Shown here piece by piece: positions 37,101-49,800 of a stretch of 64,000 bases of DNA. Location: the NCBI GenBank assembly GCA_013397455.1, contig VYZB01000376.1, forward strand, positions 475,467 to 539,466, read 5' to 3'. The notes beneath the pieces were generated by a model. That model made no database searches and was not told the origin of the DNA. It saw nothing but the letters and a program-made list of their open reading frames with translations. The position numbers and the translations under genes were made by a program. The DNA is from Crotophaga sulcirostris. Lineage: Eukaryota > Chordata > Aves > Cuculiformes > Crotophagidae. Each line of letters begins with the position of its first letter. The stretch's first letter is position 1.

Positions 37101-38929
37101 TCTAGCCAGAACAAAGCTCTTTGAACTCACAGAACATGCTTAAAACACATGAAGGGATAGTTGTTGGCTGATTTCTTATTACATGCAAAAATGGCAGATC
37201 TGCAGGTGACTCTACAGACAAAAATATGCTGTTAATGGAAGAATTAGATTGTAGCTGAGCTGTACTGAGAATAACGGATGACAGAGAAAATAAGAATTAA
37301 AAGTAATAAGATTTCTAAGTGAAATTAGCCTGTCAAATGTTGTCCAAAACAGCCAGGTGGACCTTGTGCATCAATCAGTAAATAAGAACAATAAATGAAT
37401 AAGCAGAAAAATATGAGACAAAAAACAATCTTGCACTGTGTCAGGCATTTATTTCGATGTCTAAGAAAGGAAAACTGATTCACAGCATATGGTGTGACTT
37501 TCTCACATGGTTTAGAAAGATATCTGCACCTGCAGATGTTAACTTAGCCTGAGCCCTTATTTCCCCATGCCTTAATGCTCTCTCAGTCTCCACTTTTGCA
37601 AGAAGAGCTTAAGATGTGTTTGGGGAAATAACAGGAGGACCAAGGCAGATTACAAGACACTACTGGCAATGGAGAGCACATGCCTCAGTGTTCTTCTTTT
37701 GGTCATTTTTGTTTACAGAATCATGTGCAGTATGGTGCAGTAGTTCCCATTTTCTTTAAGTCAGTTGAAACAAGCATGTTCTTCATTATATAAAATTCCT
37801 GTTTTGCCAGTTACTGGAGAGCAGAAGTGTATAAACAAGTCTCAATTCTGATCTCAAAGAGAAAGAAACAGGGCCTCAGTGGTTTTGAAGCTTCATCATT
37901 GCCACCATCCTGCATCTAGAAGGACCAAATCATGCTCTATCAGGGAGTACAGAGAACTGGAATTATTTTTTTGCTATATCTAGGCTATAGTATAAGGCTA
38001 TAATATACTCAGATTATTTCTCTTATAGTAGTACACCCCAACTGTTTAACTTACTGCTGAGATATACTCAAGCAGTTGCAGGATTTTTGTAAATTTGTCA
38101 ATATTCTTATTACAAGGCCACAGATAAAACCCAAGTCTGTTGAAAATAAAGGACATCAATATACACAATGCATTTTATATCTCTATGGTGGCCTTCAGAA
38201 AAAGCAAGAAGTAGGAGTTCATTTAGAGAACAAGAAATGAATACAATATTGTAGCTTACCTGTCAAGGAAGAGGAAGTGTTGTTTTTGAAGTTAGCTTGA
38301 AGTAATACTTGTGACTTCTTTCAGGATAGGTCTCTGTTGGGGTTCAGTGCTCTTTTCGGTCTTATTTGAATGGTATTTTATCAGTCAGACAAAATAGTAT
38401 TAAACTGTAATATAGTTCTGCTATAACAGATTAGAATAAAGATTTAATATGCTACTTTCTGTGAAGAATCTGATACCCACCATGTAATGCTGTAATAAAA
38501 TGGAAACAAATGAGCCAACTCAAAGTTATAACTCTCCATGGTTTTTAGGTCTCTCATACCTTTTTATAAAACATATGTAAGAACTTCTGAATTGTTAAAT
38601 TGGCTTATTTTTTTAAATTAAATTGTGCTCCAATATAGATATAGATTTTAAGTAAAATTCTGTTTGTGGTTCTGTGTGCATTCAGCAAACATGAATTCCC
38701 CATCTGATAAAAGACATTTAAAAACAAGTAATTTTATATAAGTGAATATATGCTAATTATCTGTTCTTTAGTCAGCAAGTTTCTGATCTTACAGGTTAAA
38801 TATTGTGTGCAAAAATGTTTTTGTTTCTGGATGTTACAGTATTTTTTGTGAATATTGATTTATGTGAGCACTAGTAAAATCTTTGTGGAGATACACATAT
38901 CTGAAACAAGTTTAGTGACACTTCTAATG
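31141..38929. other. BNC2: BNC2 intron, AT-rich and unique
   Basis: About 7.8 kb in which I see no exon or clear mobile element. It contains an imperfect hairpin at 35621-35667 and short local duplications, such as tttgcctaca twice near 32522-32540. Confidence 0.6.
35621..35667. repeat. Imperfect inverted repeat (stem ~15 bp)
   Basis: caaaaaggacttttc at 35621-35635 pairs with gaaaagttcctttttg at 35652-35667 with a single bulged base and a 16-base loop. Pairing beyond the arms is weak. Confidence 0.75.
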
Positions 38930-39080
38930 TTCACAGAAGGGTAAACAGGATGGCTTATGAGTAATAAACATACAGCTCACGTGAGTAGTAACGCCAGTGA
39001 TGTGCCTTTGGTTTCATGCATCAAACTGGATGTCGAGCATCATCATCTTCTCCCATAAAATTATTAATTTTTTCTTCATG
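38930..39080. promoter_or_regulatory. Candidate regulatory element with palindromic E-box
   Basis: ctcacgtgag at 38976-38985 contains TCACGTGA, the bHLH-zip (MITF/TFE-type) core, within a complex repeat-free stretch with further CpG sites (aacgccagtg, gatgtcgagc). The motif is seen directly; function is inferred. Confidence 0.28.
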
Positions 39081-42000
39081 TAATGCTATTGCAGGTTTGG
39101 GGGTTTTGTTGTTTTTTTAAGTGATTGAATGTTCATTATAACACTCCTATTAAATGTCTTTTCCTTTGAGACAGCAAAAATTTTGTAAGGAGAAGTTTAT
39201 GAAGGAATGACTACCAACTCTGGTAATTTAAGTTTAGCACTTGGCATTCTTTGCCTCCCAACAGCATTGTAAATGCTTGTAGTTTATTTTTACTCCTAAG
39301 TTAGCTTTGCATCAGAACAAACATCCCTAAAATGCATTAGCCTTACAGCAAAGAAGTGGAAGCCTATGATGCAGGAAGCCTTACAAAGCCTTCAGGGAAA
39401 TCTTGAGTGCTTTGGGGAATGATTTATTTTCAAAGGGCCTAAGCAAAATTAGCTCCAGAAAAGATATGAACATTTCAGGCAAGGTGCAGTGAAAAGACAT
39501 TGTGGCTCCACCATGGACTTTGCCTTCTACAAATTATTTCACTACAACCATAGAATACACCTTTCTGTTTTCACTGGCAATCATTCACAGAAGAGCACAG
39601 GTTATCAAAATCTGTGACAGATTTTATTAGAAGCCATAAGATAAAATATTAAAAACTGTAAGTCAAGACTTCCTGTGAGTATATTAGGCCACTGACTAGA
39701 AGAAACAGGTATAATAAGTGTAACCACAGAAATTCTTTTACTTCTAGGTCAGAAATTTTACAGAAACAACAGATTGTTTCACAGAACAGAGGGAGCACTG
39801 GTAGACATCAGTAGGAGTGGTATTGCACCAGGGCTCCCAGCTGCAAGGTTGTTACAGCAACACAACTGCTCCCAATAAAATAGTAGGTGAAAGTGAGTGG
39901 TTTCTGTTCTTAATTAGGAGTAATACCTGAAGATACCAATATTGCATAGATAAAGAGCCAATGATAAAAAGCACATGTGCAGCTAGTAGTCAACACCATG
40001 CAAGCATAAGCATTTCTGCTTTGTGTGTCAGTTTGAACAGTATTAATTTCTTTCTTCAGTTCTCAGATGGACTCTGCCCCTCTTTCTCTTTTTTACCTTT
40101 CTTTCTTTTGAAAGAGGTCACTTTAGCCTAAAAAGTATTGTGAATCTTTATCCTTATATTTTCACTTCATAGTTACAGTCTGCAAGCTCTAGATGAGAGT
40201 ATTTATGAATGTTTATGCAAATGAATCCTTTAATAGTATTTTCAAAAATCCATAACTGAGAGCTTTAGTTTCATTCATTCATTCATTCAAATCACATAGC
40301 AAGTGATTTGAAGAGTTTAAATCCTGTTCATTATTAGTGATGCTTACACCCCACAGTTAAGGTCCTCTCAGGCCTTTTTTACAGTTTCTTCCTACATTTT
40401 TTGTAATAGTCTTGAAACAGACATTTTAGTTCTTGATAGTCATGTCAATTTTTTACCTTCTGCTTTCAGTAGCAGCTGTTTAGGACAGAGGTAACTTAAC
40501 TCCCACTTATTCTTTTTGTTTTCCTTGTAATAATTCCCAAGTCAACTGGCTATTGCTTTGTTCTTGCAAGAGCAACATTGTATATTCTCAGGCTTGTTGA
40601 AAATGACGCCTTATATTTTTGAAGAATGACATTAAAATTCGCTTTTAAAGATGGCCAATTAATGGGCTTATAATTTACTCCTGTTTACCTCTGGAGATTG
40701 TTGTCACTCCCTAAAAGTAAAATTTGAAAATTGTTAGCTGAGGGGAACTTTAAAAAAGGAAATACAGTGTGCTAATGGCAATGAATGATAAACCTTGTGG
40801 CTGTGTTCACACTTCAGTAGATCAATTGAGAACATACAATGCAATTTTACTAGGTGAATAACACCCTCTCATTTACTTCCATATTTAAAACTCTGGTAGC
40901 TTTATCAACTGAACATGCATATTCCTTGATTTCAAATTACAGTATGTGAACTGTAGAGTATACGAGTTTCTTAAGGTGTGATGCAAGAGTATATACATTC
41001 CTATAGAAAAAATATTTGCCTGATAAACATTAGGGGAGCTGAAAATATAGTCTGTGGATTTTACAAAGTTGCAGACATAATCACTTCCAATCTCAGCAAA
41101 GGCTAGTAGAAATTTTAAGCCTTCTTCAAGTTTTAGAGTCAAGCAAGCTTTACAGTCCTCTGTTGCAACCTGTGCATTGGCCACTATGGCCCTGCAAACC
41201 TATCATACTTCTGTAAGAGTTAATAACTCAAAATTTTAGAGATTAAAACATTTTCAATATGGCATAAAAATACTGTATGATGGTACAGTAGGACAATTTT
41301 CAGAAAAGTCATGAATGAAACATATTAAAATTTCTAGATTATAATTCCATTAAGAGCAATAAATGTCTGAAAGTAAAACAGATATTTTCAGCGGTAAAAG
41401 TTTACCTTCTCTGGTTATCTTCACATTACTCAACAGAAACCATTGTTAAAGACTTTGGACCAGAGATCAGAGATATCTGGGGAGGAAAGTACCTGTTTTC
41501 TACACAAACAGCTGGAGGAATACAACCCCTCAAATTTTTAATTAATGTTGTTTCAAATTAACTAAGCGTAGTTGACCAGAAGTTCTGTAGCAGAATCGTC
41601 ACACAGAGAAATCTTTCACACTTTTGTGATTGCAAGTAATTAATGATACTGCAGTGTTCACAAAACGTGATATAGGAAAACTCATGAATTCTTGAATAAC
41701 GTTAATTATTTGCCACTAGTTATAGTAAAGATTTAAAGGCAACCATTGTAGATCAAGATAGCCCTCTAGAACATATCTTCTAGTTTTCAGTAACAACCCT
41801 TCTTCCACAAAATCAGGACAGTTTAAAATATGTGCAATATACAGAATGTTACCCCATACTCTATAGGTATAGTCAGCCATTCTCTTGAAACATAAGGGAA
41901 GTATATGTTTTGTTCCCTTATGGGCAACTTCATTAGCTATACTGTATTTCCTTTAACGTGAACAGTGCCTTAAAAAAAAAAAGATGAAAAAAAGCAGCAT

Positions 42001-42109
42001 ACTGTAGATGCCAGCTAGCTCTGGTTTTTAACACATGATTATTTTATTGGGGTGTACATTAATTAATCCTGAAATAAGATCCTGTGTGACATTCAAAGTT
42101 GTGTTGAGT
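39081..42109. other. BNC2: BNC2 intron, unique
   Basis: No exon or mobile element recognised. A short (CATT)n microsatellite lies at 40272-40289. The 99-codon minus-strand frame at 40885-41184 has no domain I know. Confidence 0.6.
40272..40289. repeat. (CATT)n microsatellite
   Basis: Just over four tandem copies of catt. Confidence 0.85.
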
Positions 42110-42560
42110 AGCGCAGAGTTTAAATATTTTAGTTTTACAACTCTGTTATGCTGGCAGCAAACAATAGCATCTCAGTGAAGTCAGCATATGAACACTGCTT
42201 GTGATGACATCTGGAAGGCTTGTTTTATCTATAAGCACAGTTGTAGACAAATGAAAGCAGACAGATGTAAGGCTGGTGTGGCATCTTCGCCTCAAGCATT
42301 CTCTGGCTGTACATTTTCCAGTGTGTCAAAAACAGGGAGCTTTTTTCTGGAATAAAAACATTCTGTCACATCTGTACGCCAACTACTGTGCTGCCTTCTC
42401 TGAGCTCTGAGGTGTAAAATGGCAGATATTGTTCAAAATTTAACACAAAGCCGAATTTCAAAATGCTGAGAACTACCTGAGCGTTTGGAGTGGAAGTCAC
42501 CAAGGGACAATAAAAAGCATAAATTATGAGCTTACATTGCTAGTCTTATTAATACTGCCT
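42110..42560. promoter_or_regulatory. Candidate conserved non-coding element
   Basis: Complex repeat-free sequence including gctggcagcaaacaatagca, gcatcttcgcctcaagcatt and ctgtcacatctgtacgcc. No coding frame is supported. Conservation is inferred from sequence character alone. Confidence 0.25.
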
Positions 42561-43419
42561 GGTAGGGGGAGGGTGTTGGTGTTTATGGCAAGGATATGAA
42601 GATATTTCTAAGAGTACCTTTCACACTGGTATTTTATTTAAGTAACAAATGCATTTGAGCGAGGATGAGAAAATAGCAAGGTCTGTGAATGTGTCATGCT
42701 TTAAAAACTGTAACCTGAATCTTAGCACAAGGCATACCCTTTATGTGGAGTGACACTCTTAACAGGCCTGATGCTCTTCTGTGTAGATTAATTTTCTGAA
42801 GAGAAAAATACTATGTGTTTGCAGGAGATAAGCAGTGAGGAAAATGTAGGCATTATTATGTGAGAGGGTTTTTTTATTTTTTTTAAATAAATTGCTTTGC
42901 TGTAGTTTTCACTAGGGATCTTAGCTGATACAAGCAGTAAAACACACTGCACCTGCTATGGTGCGTACAATTCAGGCACAAGTCTCTGGAGGTTCATGGA
43001 TGAAATACTCCATCCCGTGTATGTGTCACCTAAGCTTCTGCTAATTACATTTAAGCATATTTTTTAAGGAACTGGAAACTCTGGATAGAATCCAGCCTTT
43101 GCTAGGAAGGCTTCATATATTGTACGCTAAGCTAACCAAAAAAATGTAGTATGTTGAGCACTGGTACATTTAAGTAAGCAATAACAGAAACTGCAGAGAA
43201 ATCAGACAATAGCAATTGGGAGAAAAGTCCAGAATCCCTCCTGACAATTTTGACTTTCTCGGTATCCTTTGCCTGAAGAGAAGCTGGCTGCTTTCCATTA
43301 TAGCGTATCTTTCTACTGTGGAAGAATCAGTAGCAAAAGGTGGTGAAGTGCACAGGTTTTTTAGTAATAAAGAATCATTACGCTATTAACCTGGGAAATA
43401 CACAGTTGTCCATTTCCTG
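42561..43419. other. BNC2: BNC2 intron, nothing recognised
   Basis: AT-rich unique intron with a T-rich stretch at 42868-42885. No gene, repeat family or motif of note. Confidence 0.6.
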
Positions 43420-43720
43420 TTTGTCCCCACCGCAGTACCATCAATCTATTCAGAGTGCTTTGTATTCAGAGCCCAAGGGCCCCAGATAAGTGCCTTTGTG
43501 TACATAAAATGGCACTTTTTTGTTTTACATGCTGTTAGCATAGGGCAAAGGAAGTGAGTGTGTAATCGCATATGTACAGCAAATAGCCATTTGTACCTGC
43601 AAGGAGCAAATGGGCCCACTCAGATGGATTGGTCGGCCTTTAATAGCACTTGAGTGAGCTGATAGGCAGACATAGATGTACCTGTTACACCAGAGACCTG
43701 AGGCTCTTGTACTTTTGCAT
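43420..43720. promoter_or_regulatory. Candidate conserved non-coding element
   Basis: Complex sequence with accgcagtaccatcaatc, cccaagggccccagataag, gtgtgtaatcgcatatgtac and tggattggtcggcctttaat. It is free of repeats and coding signs. Functional status is inferred. Confidence 0.22.
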
Positions 43721-45140
43721 GACTTTTCACTTAAAAACTACTGTTTGTGGTTCAGTGGCTCCATCACTCTATTTGTGTTCCTTTGCTTGTAAGACCATGG
43801 GCTGTTCCTGAGAGTCCTGGTTTCTAAAATTTTAATGCTGTAACATTGACCTCTTGGTAATGTTCCCATATTGGAAAGCACATTAGCCTTAACTTGAAGG
43901 ATGTAGTTTAACAACCAGCAGTAAATATTTTACTTTCTTCTTCTCAGCATGTTTTTGTCTGGGTTTTTTTGTTTGTTTGTTTGGGGTTCTTTTAAATATC
44001 CAAATTGTAATGGAAGTAGTAAATCCTATAGTCTAACCACATACCATAGTTTCACAGCCACTACAGTTTCATGTCCCATCACCTAATTGATTGAGCAGAG
44101 GAGTGAAGACATAGAGACTGCAAAGGATGTCGGTACACGCATGTACACTGACATATCATCAGTCACCTATACAACAGGAAAGAGTTAAAACTGATATTCT
44201 GTGATTTGTGGTTAGTGTTGTTTCTGCAATAATTTTGTTGCATTATCGTAGTAAACATTTCTACTTTTTCACGTATTTCTTGCATTGTCAATATTTCTAG
44301 GGTGAGAGCAAGTAGACAAACATGTTGCTTTGACCTGTGTATGATATATGCAAACCTACTGAAAACCCATTTGAGACCAGAACTACTGTACTTTGCTTAC
44401 AATTCACTGCTCTTTTCCTTCCAATCCACTAAATCCACTTTTTTCCCTTCTTATTATATTAACTGCTTTTTGTGGTTTTAAAAAACATCTCTAAGTCTCA
44501 TTTCTGTAGCTTTTTGTTATTGTCCCTCACAGCTAATTTGCAACAGACTTTCATTGTAAAACTAACTGTAGATTTTTCTTATAGCTATCTGTGCTGTTAA
44601 TATTTATTATTTAAATATGGTAACATTCAGAGACCGAAGACCAAAATTCGGGCATGCCTATATTAAGAGCAATGCAAACATATAGTCAATGCAGGACTAC
44701 CTACAAATATGAAAACTAAGTACTTTGGTAAGTTTATTTTCATCTATTGTTTTATAAATAAATTCATATATATACAAGAAATTAATATTGTGAGTAAACT
44801 GCTGTTCAAATCTTCATTGGATATTATGGAATTGATTTTCCTTATTTCTCTCACATTATATAATGATAATTAATCATTAATCCATGTAAATTTTCTTCCA
44901 AATTATTGGGGACTATCTCGGAAAGTCATTTATGTCCAGAAGAGTAAAGAAAGCCAAATACAGACTTGCTATAATATTTAGTGCAGACAGTGTGTTACAA
45001 GCTTAAAATAATATAGCCTTTAACAAATATATGCTGGCAACAGTTTAGTACTGGACTTATTTTTTAATATTGACTGTGGGTTTTGATTGCCTTATTATAA
45101 AGCTAGTATTTTTTGTTTCTGCTGCAGTAGAGAGCTAGTG
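43721..45140. other. BNC2: BNC2 intron, AT-rich
   Basis: No recognised element except a short (TTTG)n run at 43968-43984. The part after 44560 is especially AT-rich. Confidence 0.6.
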
Positions 45141-45560
45141 GTACACCTGTGAAGATGACCTTTAAAGGTGGGTGTACGTTTGTATGTTCATCATATGCAA
45201 TACGGCATAACTCAGTATGACTGGCAACATCTTCTAAAACGCCAGCCTCAGAGCTGTGGTGCAGCAGCAGATACTGCAGGTCATCCCATAGAAATTTTCA
45301 GTACAGTTGTGTGTACCATGTTTGGTACCTGTCCACGCTCTGGGTCTCACCCTTGTCAGAGATGTTACTGATTTCTGCATTGCAATTTCTTTGGCTTCTG
45401 CTGAGCTGAGTACAAATGGTATAGAGTCTTTCCCAGGGTAAGACTGATTCCAGTCAGTTTTACTTCTAGTTAGTTTGAACTTCCCGTACTCCTGACTTGC
45501 ACTGGAACCAAACATTCACGTACTCACTGTGACTGCGAATTTAAACATGGAAAAATGCTC
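45141..45560. other. Unrecognised segment with CpG sites and short open frames
   Basis: This block abuts the 3' side of the CR1 copy at 45767 and is denser in CpG than its surroundings (gtgtacg, atacggc, aacgcc, ccacgctc, cccgtac, ttcacgtac). Its minus-strand frame at 45234-45515 spans 93 codons without a domain I recognise. A nested inverted repeat sits at its left end: gtacacc at 45141-45147 and ggtgtac at 45171-45177 surround the palindrome acctttaaaggt at 45158-45169. It could be an old inserted sequence or a regulatory element. Confidence 0.25.
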
Positions 45561-45766
45561 TTAGCCTGTGTGAAAAGCTGAGGCTTTTTTAACTCCCTTT
45601 TGTCATCATTGAACACCGTGAGTAATTTCCCTTTTATTTTGTGGGTTTTTTTTCTAAACAGAAAAACAATTGATTACATAGCTTTATGTTTACAGAGAGA
45701 CTTCAAGGACAGTTGAAAATCTGTCACACTTCATGAATTATAATAAGATAAATTCTTCTTCTAGTG

Positions 45767-46818
45767 TAGAATCACGGAATCATTTAGGTTGGAAAAGACC
45801 TTTGAAATCATAAAGTCCAACCATTAACCTAAGACTGCCAAATCGACTACTAAACCACATCTACATGCCTTTTAGATACCTTCAAGGATGGAGACTCAGC
45901 CACTTCCCTCGGCGGCCTGTTCCAATGCATGACGACCCTTTCACTGAAGAAATTTTTCCTAATATCCAGTCTAAACCTTCCCTGATGCAACTTGAGACCA
46001 CTTCCTGTTGTCCTATTGCTTGTTAAGCAGGAGAACAGGCCAACATGCATCCCTCTACAGCCTCCTTTCAAGTAGTTGTAGAGAGTGATAAGGTCTCCTC
46101 TCAGCCTCCTTTTCTCCAGACTAAATAACCCCATTCCATGAGCTGCCCCTCATAAGACTTGTTCTCTAGACCTTTCACTAGTTTCTTTGCACACGCCCCA
46201 GCACCTCAATGTCTTTCTTGTAGTGAGGGACCCAAAACTGAACACAATATTTTAGGTGCAACCTCACCAGCGCCGAGTGTAGGGGACAATCACTTCCCTT
46301 GTTCTGCTGACCACACTACTTCTGACACAAGCCAGGATGCTTCTGGCCTTCTTGGCCACCTGGGCACACTACCAGCTCATATTTAGCCAGCTGTCAAACA
46401 ACAACCCCAGCTCCTTTTCAACGGGGCAGCTTTCCAGCCACTCTTCTCCAGTCCTTAGTGTTGCATGGGATTGTTGTGATGCGAGTGCAAGACCTGGCAC
46501 TTAGCCTTGTTGAATTTCATACTGTTGGCCTGAACCCATCTATCCAGCCTGTCCAGATCCCTCTGTAAAGCCTTTCTACCCTCACGCAGATCAACACTCC
46601 CACCCAACTTGATGTCATCTACAAAGTTATTGAGGGTGTACCTGATCTGCTCTTTCAAATCATTGATAAAGATATTAAACAGAAGTGGCCCAAATACTGA
46701 GCCCTCATCACTTGTGACTGGCCACCAACTGGATTCAAGTTTGTAAAGCGGCTTGTTCAGCACTTCTGCCAGCTCCTTCAGTACCCTTGGGTGGATCCCA
46801 TCTGGCCCCATGGACTTG
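45767..46818 (-). mobile_element. CR1 LINE, 5'-truncated copy with 3' end and internal deletion
   Basis: On the minus strand the element runs from about 46818 to its 3' end at 45767, where the + strand reads tagaatcacggaatcattt, the complement of the CR1 terminal repeat. The frame 46811-46455 opens with [20 protein letters not shown], then jumps to [20 protein letters not shown], skipping the part of the palm with the first catalytic aspartate, and continues to FVDDIKL and [10 protein letters not shown]. After disabling frameshifts, the frame 46134-45850 holds the C-terminal block ([20 protein letters not shown], then [17 protein letters not shown]), followed by the short 3' UTR. The missing palm part (roughly 110-120 codons, estimated from the family) keeps the frame. 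No target-site duplication is expected for CR1. The copy is inactive. Confidence 0.95.
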
Positions 46819-49800
46819 TGTGTATTTGAGAATGTGTTAACACATACACATATATTACTAATATTTGGGTATCATGCTTTTATTTTCCCTATAGTGAAAC
46901 AAATCTAACCTTCCGTGTTGTAATCTGTGCCCACATCTTTGTTCTGTTTAGCTTAGCCAGTAGCTTTCAATAGTCCAGTGGATGGTGTTGCTTCTTCCTT
47001 CCACTACGTGACAAGCTCTTTTTCTTATGGCAAAAGCAGATTTATTGTAATACATAATATGATCATTTTGGTGATACAAAACCATGCTTACATCCTTAAA
47101 ATATGCTCTGGTACAGTCTACCAGCATCCATGTGGCTAATTTAGGTCTTGTGCTTCCTCAGCTAAAAAGCACTAGTAGAGAAGATGATCTATGCTTATTA
47201 CATCTACCAGTCCTTTCATCTTGTAATTTGCATTAAAAGATGTTTTTAGGCAGAAGATTCTGTGTTCACTGAAGGATAAAATCAGAGATTAAGTAATAGA
47301 CTACCCAGGAAAAAGGCAGCAATTTTGATTCTTTCTGCCTGAGTGTTCTGAGTTCGGGTATTTTTCCTTTTTGTCTTCCACATATTTCCAGTCTGATTCG
47401 TTTCTCTGTTGTTCTGATATAAAACAGTAACAACTCATAATTACGTGTCTGCAAGTGAAATGCAACTCATATGCAGTAGCTCCCATGGCTTGCAGAATTT
47501 CAGTGTTCTAAACGAAATGCAGCCCATGGGTCTCTGTAAGTAAATCAGTGTTACCGTAAGTTGGATGGAAGCACCCAATAATGCAGTCAGATGCTGTGAT
47601 GGCCCTGTGTTTTATGAATGAATACACAATTTGTATTGGTTCTGCCACATTTCTATGGCTATCCTGGCAATTTTGGGAAGTTTATCAGGCCTAGTATATT
47701 TTGTGTAGAAAGGTGTGGTCAGCCATTCTGCTTAGCAGAAGGGAGTAGGTGCCCAGGACATAGCTGGCGAAATGTGAAGCAACAGTAGTACAACAGTGGA
47801 AGCAAAAATAAGAAGAGGGATTAGGGACCAAAAGTTTATAAATTACAATGTTGATATTATATTTATACTTTATCTTACAAGACATTTCTAGGATTCAATT
47901 ACACCTGTAATTAGCATTGCAGGCCAGAGGTCTTGGGGTGCAGCCTAGAAATCTTATTATGCTATTGAGTTGTACTATTTCTCGTTAATTGATCTATTAT
48001 TTATCTGCATTGCCATTCACTTTGCCAATATCATAGTTACTTTTTGCCTGTATGAAATCTCAAGATATTTCAACATTATTTTTGTCTCAGTCGGGTATGG
48101 ACTGACTGACTTTTTCTTTGCCTTTTCTGTAACAGTCAGCGCAGATATACCCATAGTTTAGGTACTGCAGCTCCCTCCACACAGACCTCTTCTTCATACA
48201 CAGTCACAGTGTTGAAGGGTACTCTGAAGAAGACCTGATTTAAACTAATCTGGTTCACTGAGAGAGGGTAAGCAAGAAGACTAGATAAGTGGTGAATCTG
48301 AGATTGAACATGACTTTGAAATAAATCTCTCTCATTTGCCTTACTGACAGTGGTATTTCATTCCAGAGATCACATTCATATTTACTTTCATTGCCTTACT
48401 TTTCATCGCTTTACCTTTAAAATGTTTATTAGTCATATTTCCAGCCAATGGGTACAGACTCACTGGGACCTGAAGATGATTTTGATCCTTTAAGAATTCC
48501 TAATTGGTTTTGTATGATACATTTGGCAGAAGATTTATCCAACCCATTAATTCAATACTGGTAAGGAAATGGACTGTAATGATGGTAAAGGTTGTTATCA
48601 GAGTAAGAGTAAATACATTTGGCATATATCTTTGTACTTCATTATTTGCACACAAATATCAGTACGACTTGGACATGGAGCATAGGAGGGCACATCACCA
48701 TGTGTCCTAGCAGAGGAAATTACTTCCTTTTGAATTTTCAATAAGGAATTCAAACATCAGAAGATTCTTATTTTTATGAAGCCCAGCAGTCTCTTCATTG
48801 GGAATATAGCAATCAAGATTGCAGTATGAAATCCATATCAGTTCTTTTAAAGTCTGGAAAAAATAAATTATGATAGTTTGAAAATACTAACATTTTCCAG
48901 AATGAGTGTGAGCTGGAATCATGAAGAATTTTGAGTGCTTTTGGATAACAAGAGATTTGAATCTAATTAGATTAAATTTTTGTTGATTAAAGCACAGGTT
49001 TTTTGAAGCCATGTCTCATTTATTTGGTGTCCTAACAGGAGGTAAAAGCACAAATGTGAATGCTGTCAGGCCTGAGTGCATTTGACATTGAACCCTTCTT
49101 GATAGCGACCCAGAAGGACTTTTTCTTCCTACTTTGGCCCCTACCAACTTGCAGTATGTGCTCTCTGGTAGCTGACTTAGGACAGACAAGCATGATCTCA
49201 CCGTGGAGAAAAAGGTATATATGGTTTATGTGAATAATAGAAAAGTACAGATTTAGGCCTGGACTTGGGAAAGGCTTGCGTTCAAGCTTGCTTTTCTGTG
49301 CTAATTCAAGACAAGTCTGAGGGTATGCACTTGTTTCCCCTGACTTCATTAAGACCAGATTTGACCCTTAAATGTTTTTAGCATGTCATTATTTAGTAAG
49401 ATATTTAGCAAAGCCTATAACCAGGGCTTAAAAACTCTTATAAAGTCTGAAGAAGAGTTAACTGTATGTAAATATTGATAAGCAGTATCTCGAATTATTT
49501 CTTTCCTTGCTTCCTGGTGCATATTTGAATTAATTATATGTCTTGTACATATTTTTCATAAACAAATTTCTTCCTATTGTAATCTGAACTTTACATAATT
49601 TCTTAGTATTTTGAGTAGTATTTTAAAAAAACATTGTTTGTGATTTGATTTAATGGAACATTAGGAATGATGAAGACATGCAAAAACTCTGATCTAACTG
49701 TCTTTAAAAAAAAAAAAAGAACAAACAAAAAACCCAACCCAAATAGCAAAAACCCTAAAAGCTCTTGGATACTCTCAGGCTGGAACGATAGCACAGAGCA

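Noticed and set aside
46159..46386. + strand frame inside the CR1 copy
   Set aside because: Antisense of CR1 ORF2.
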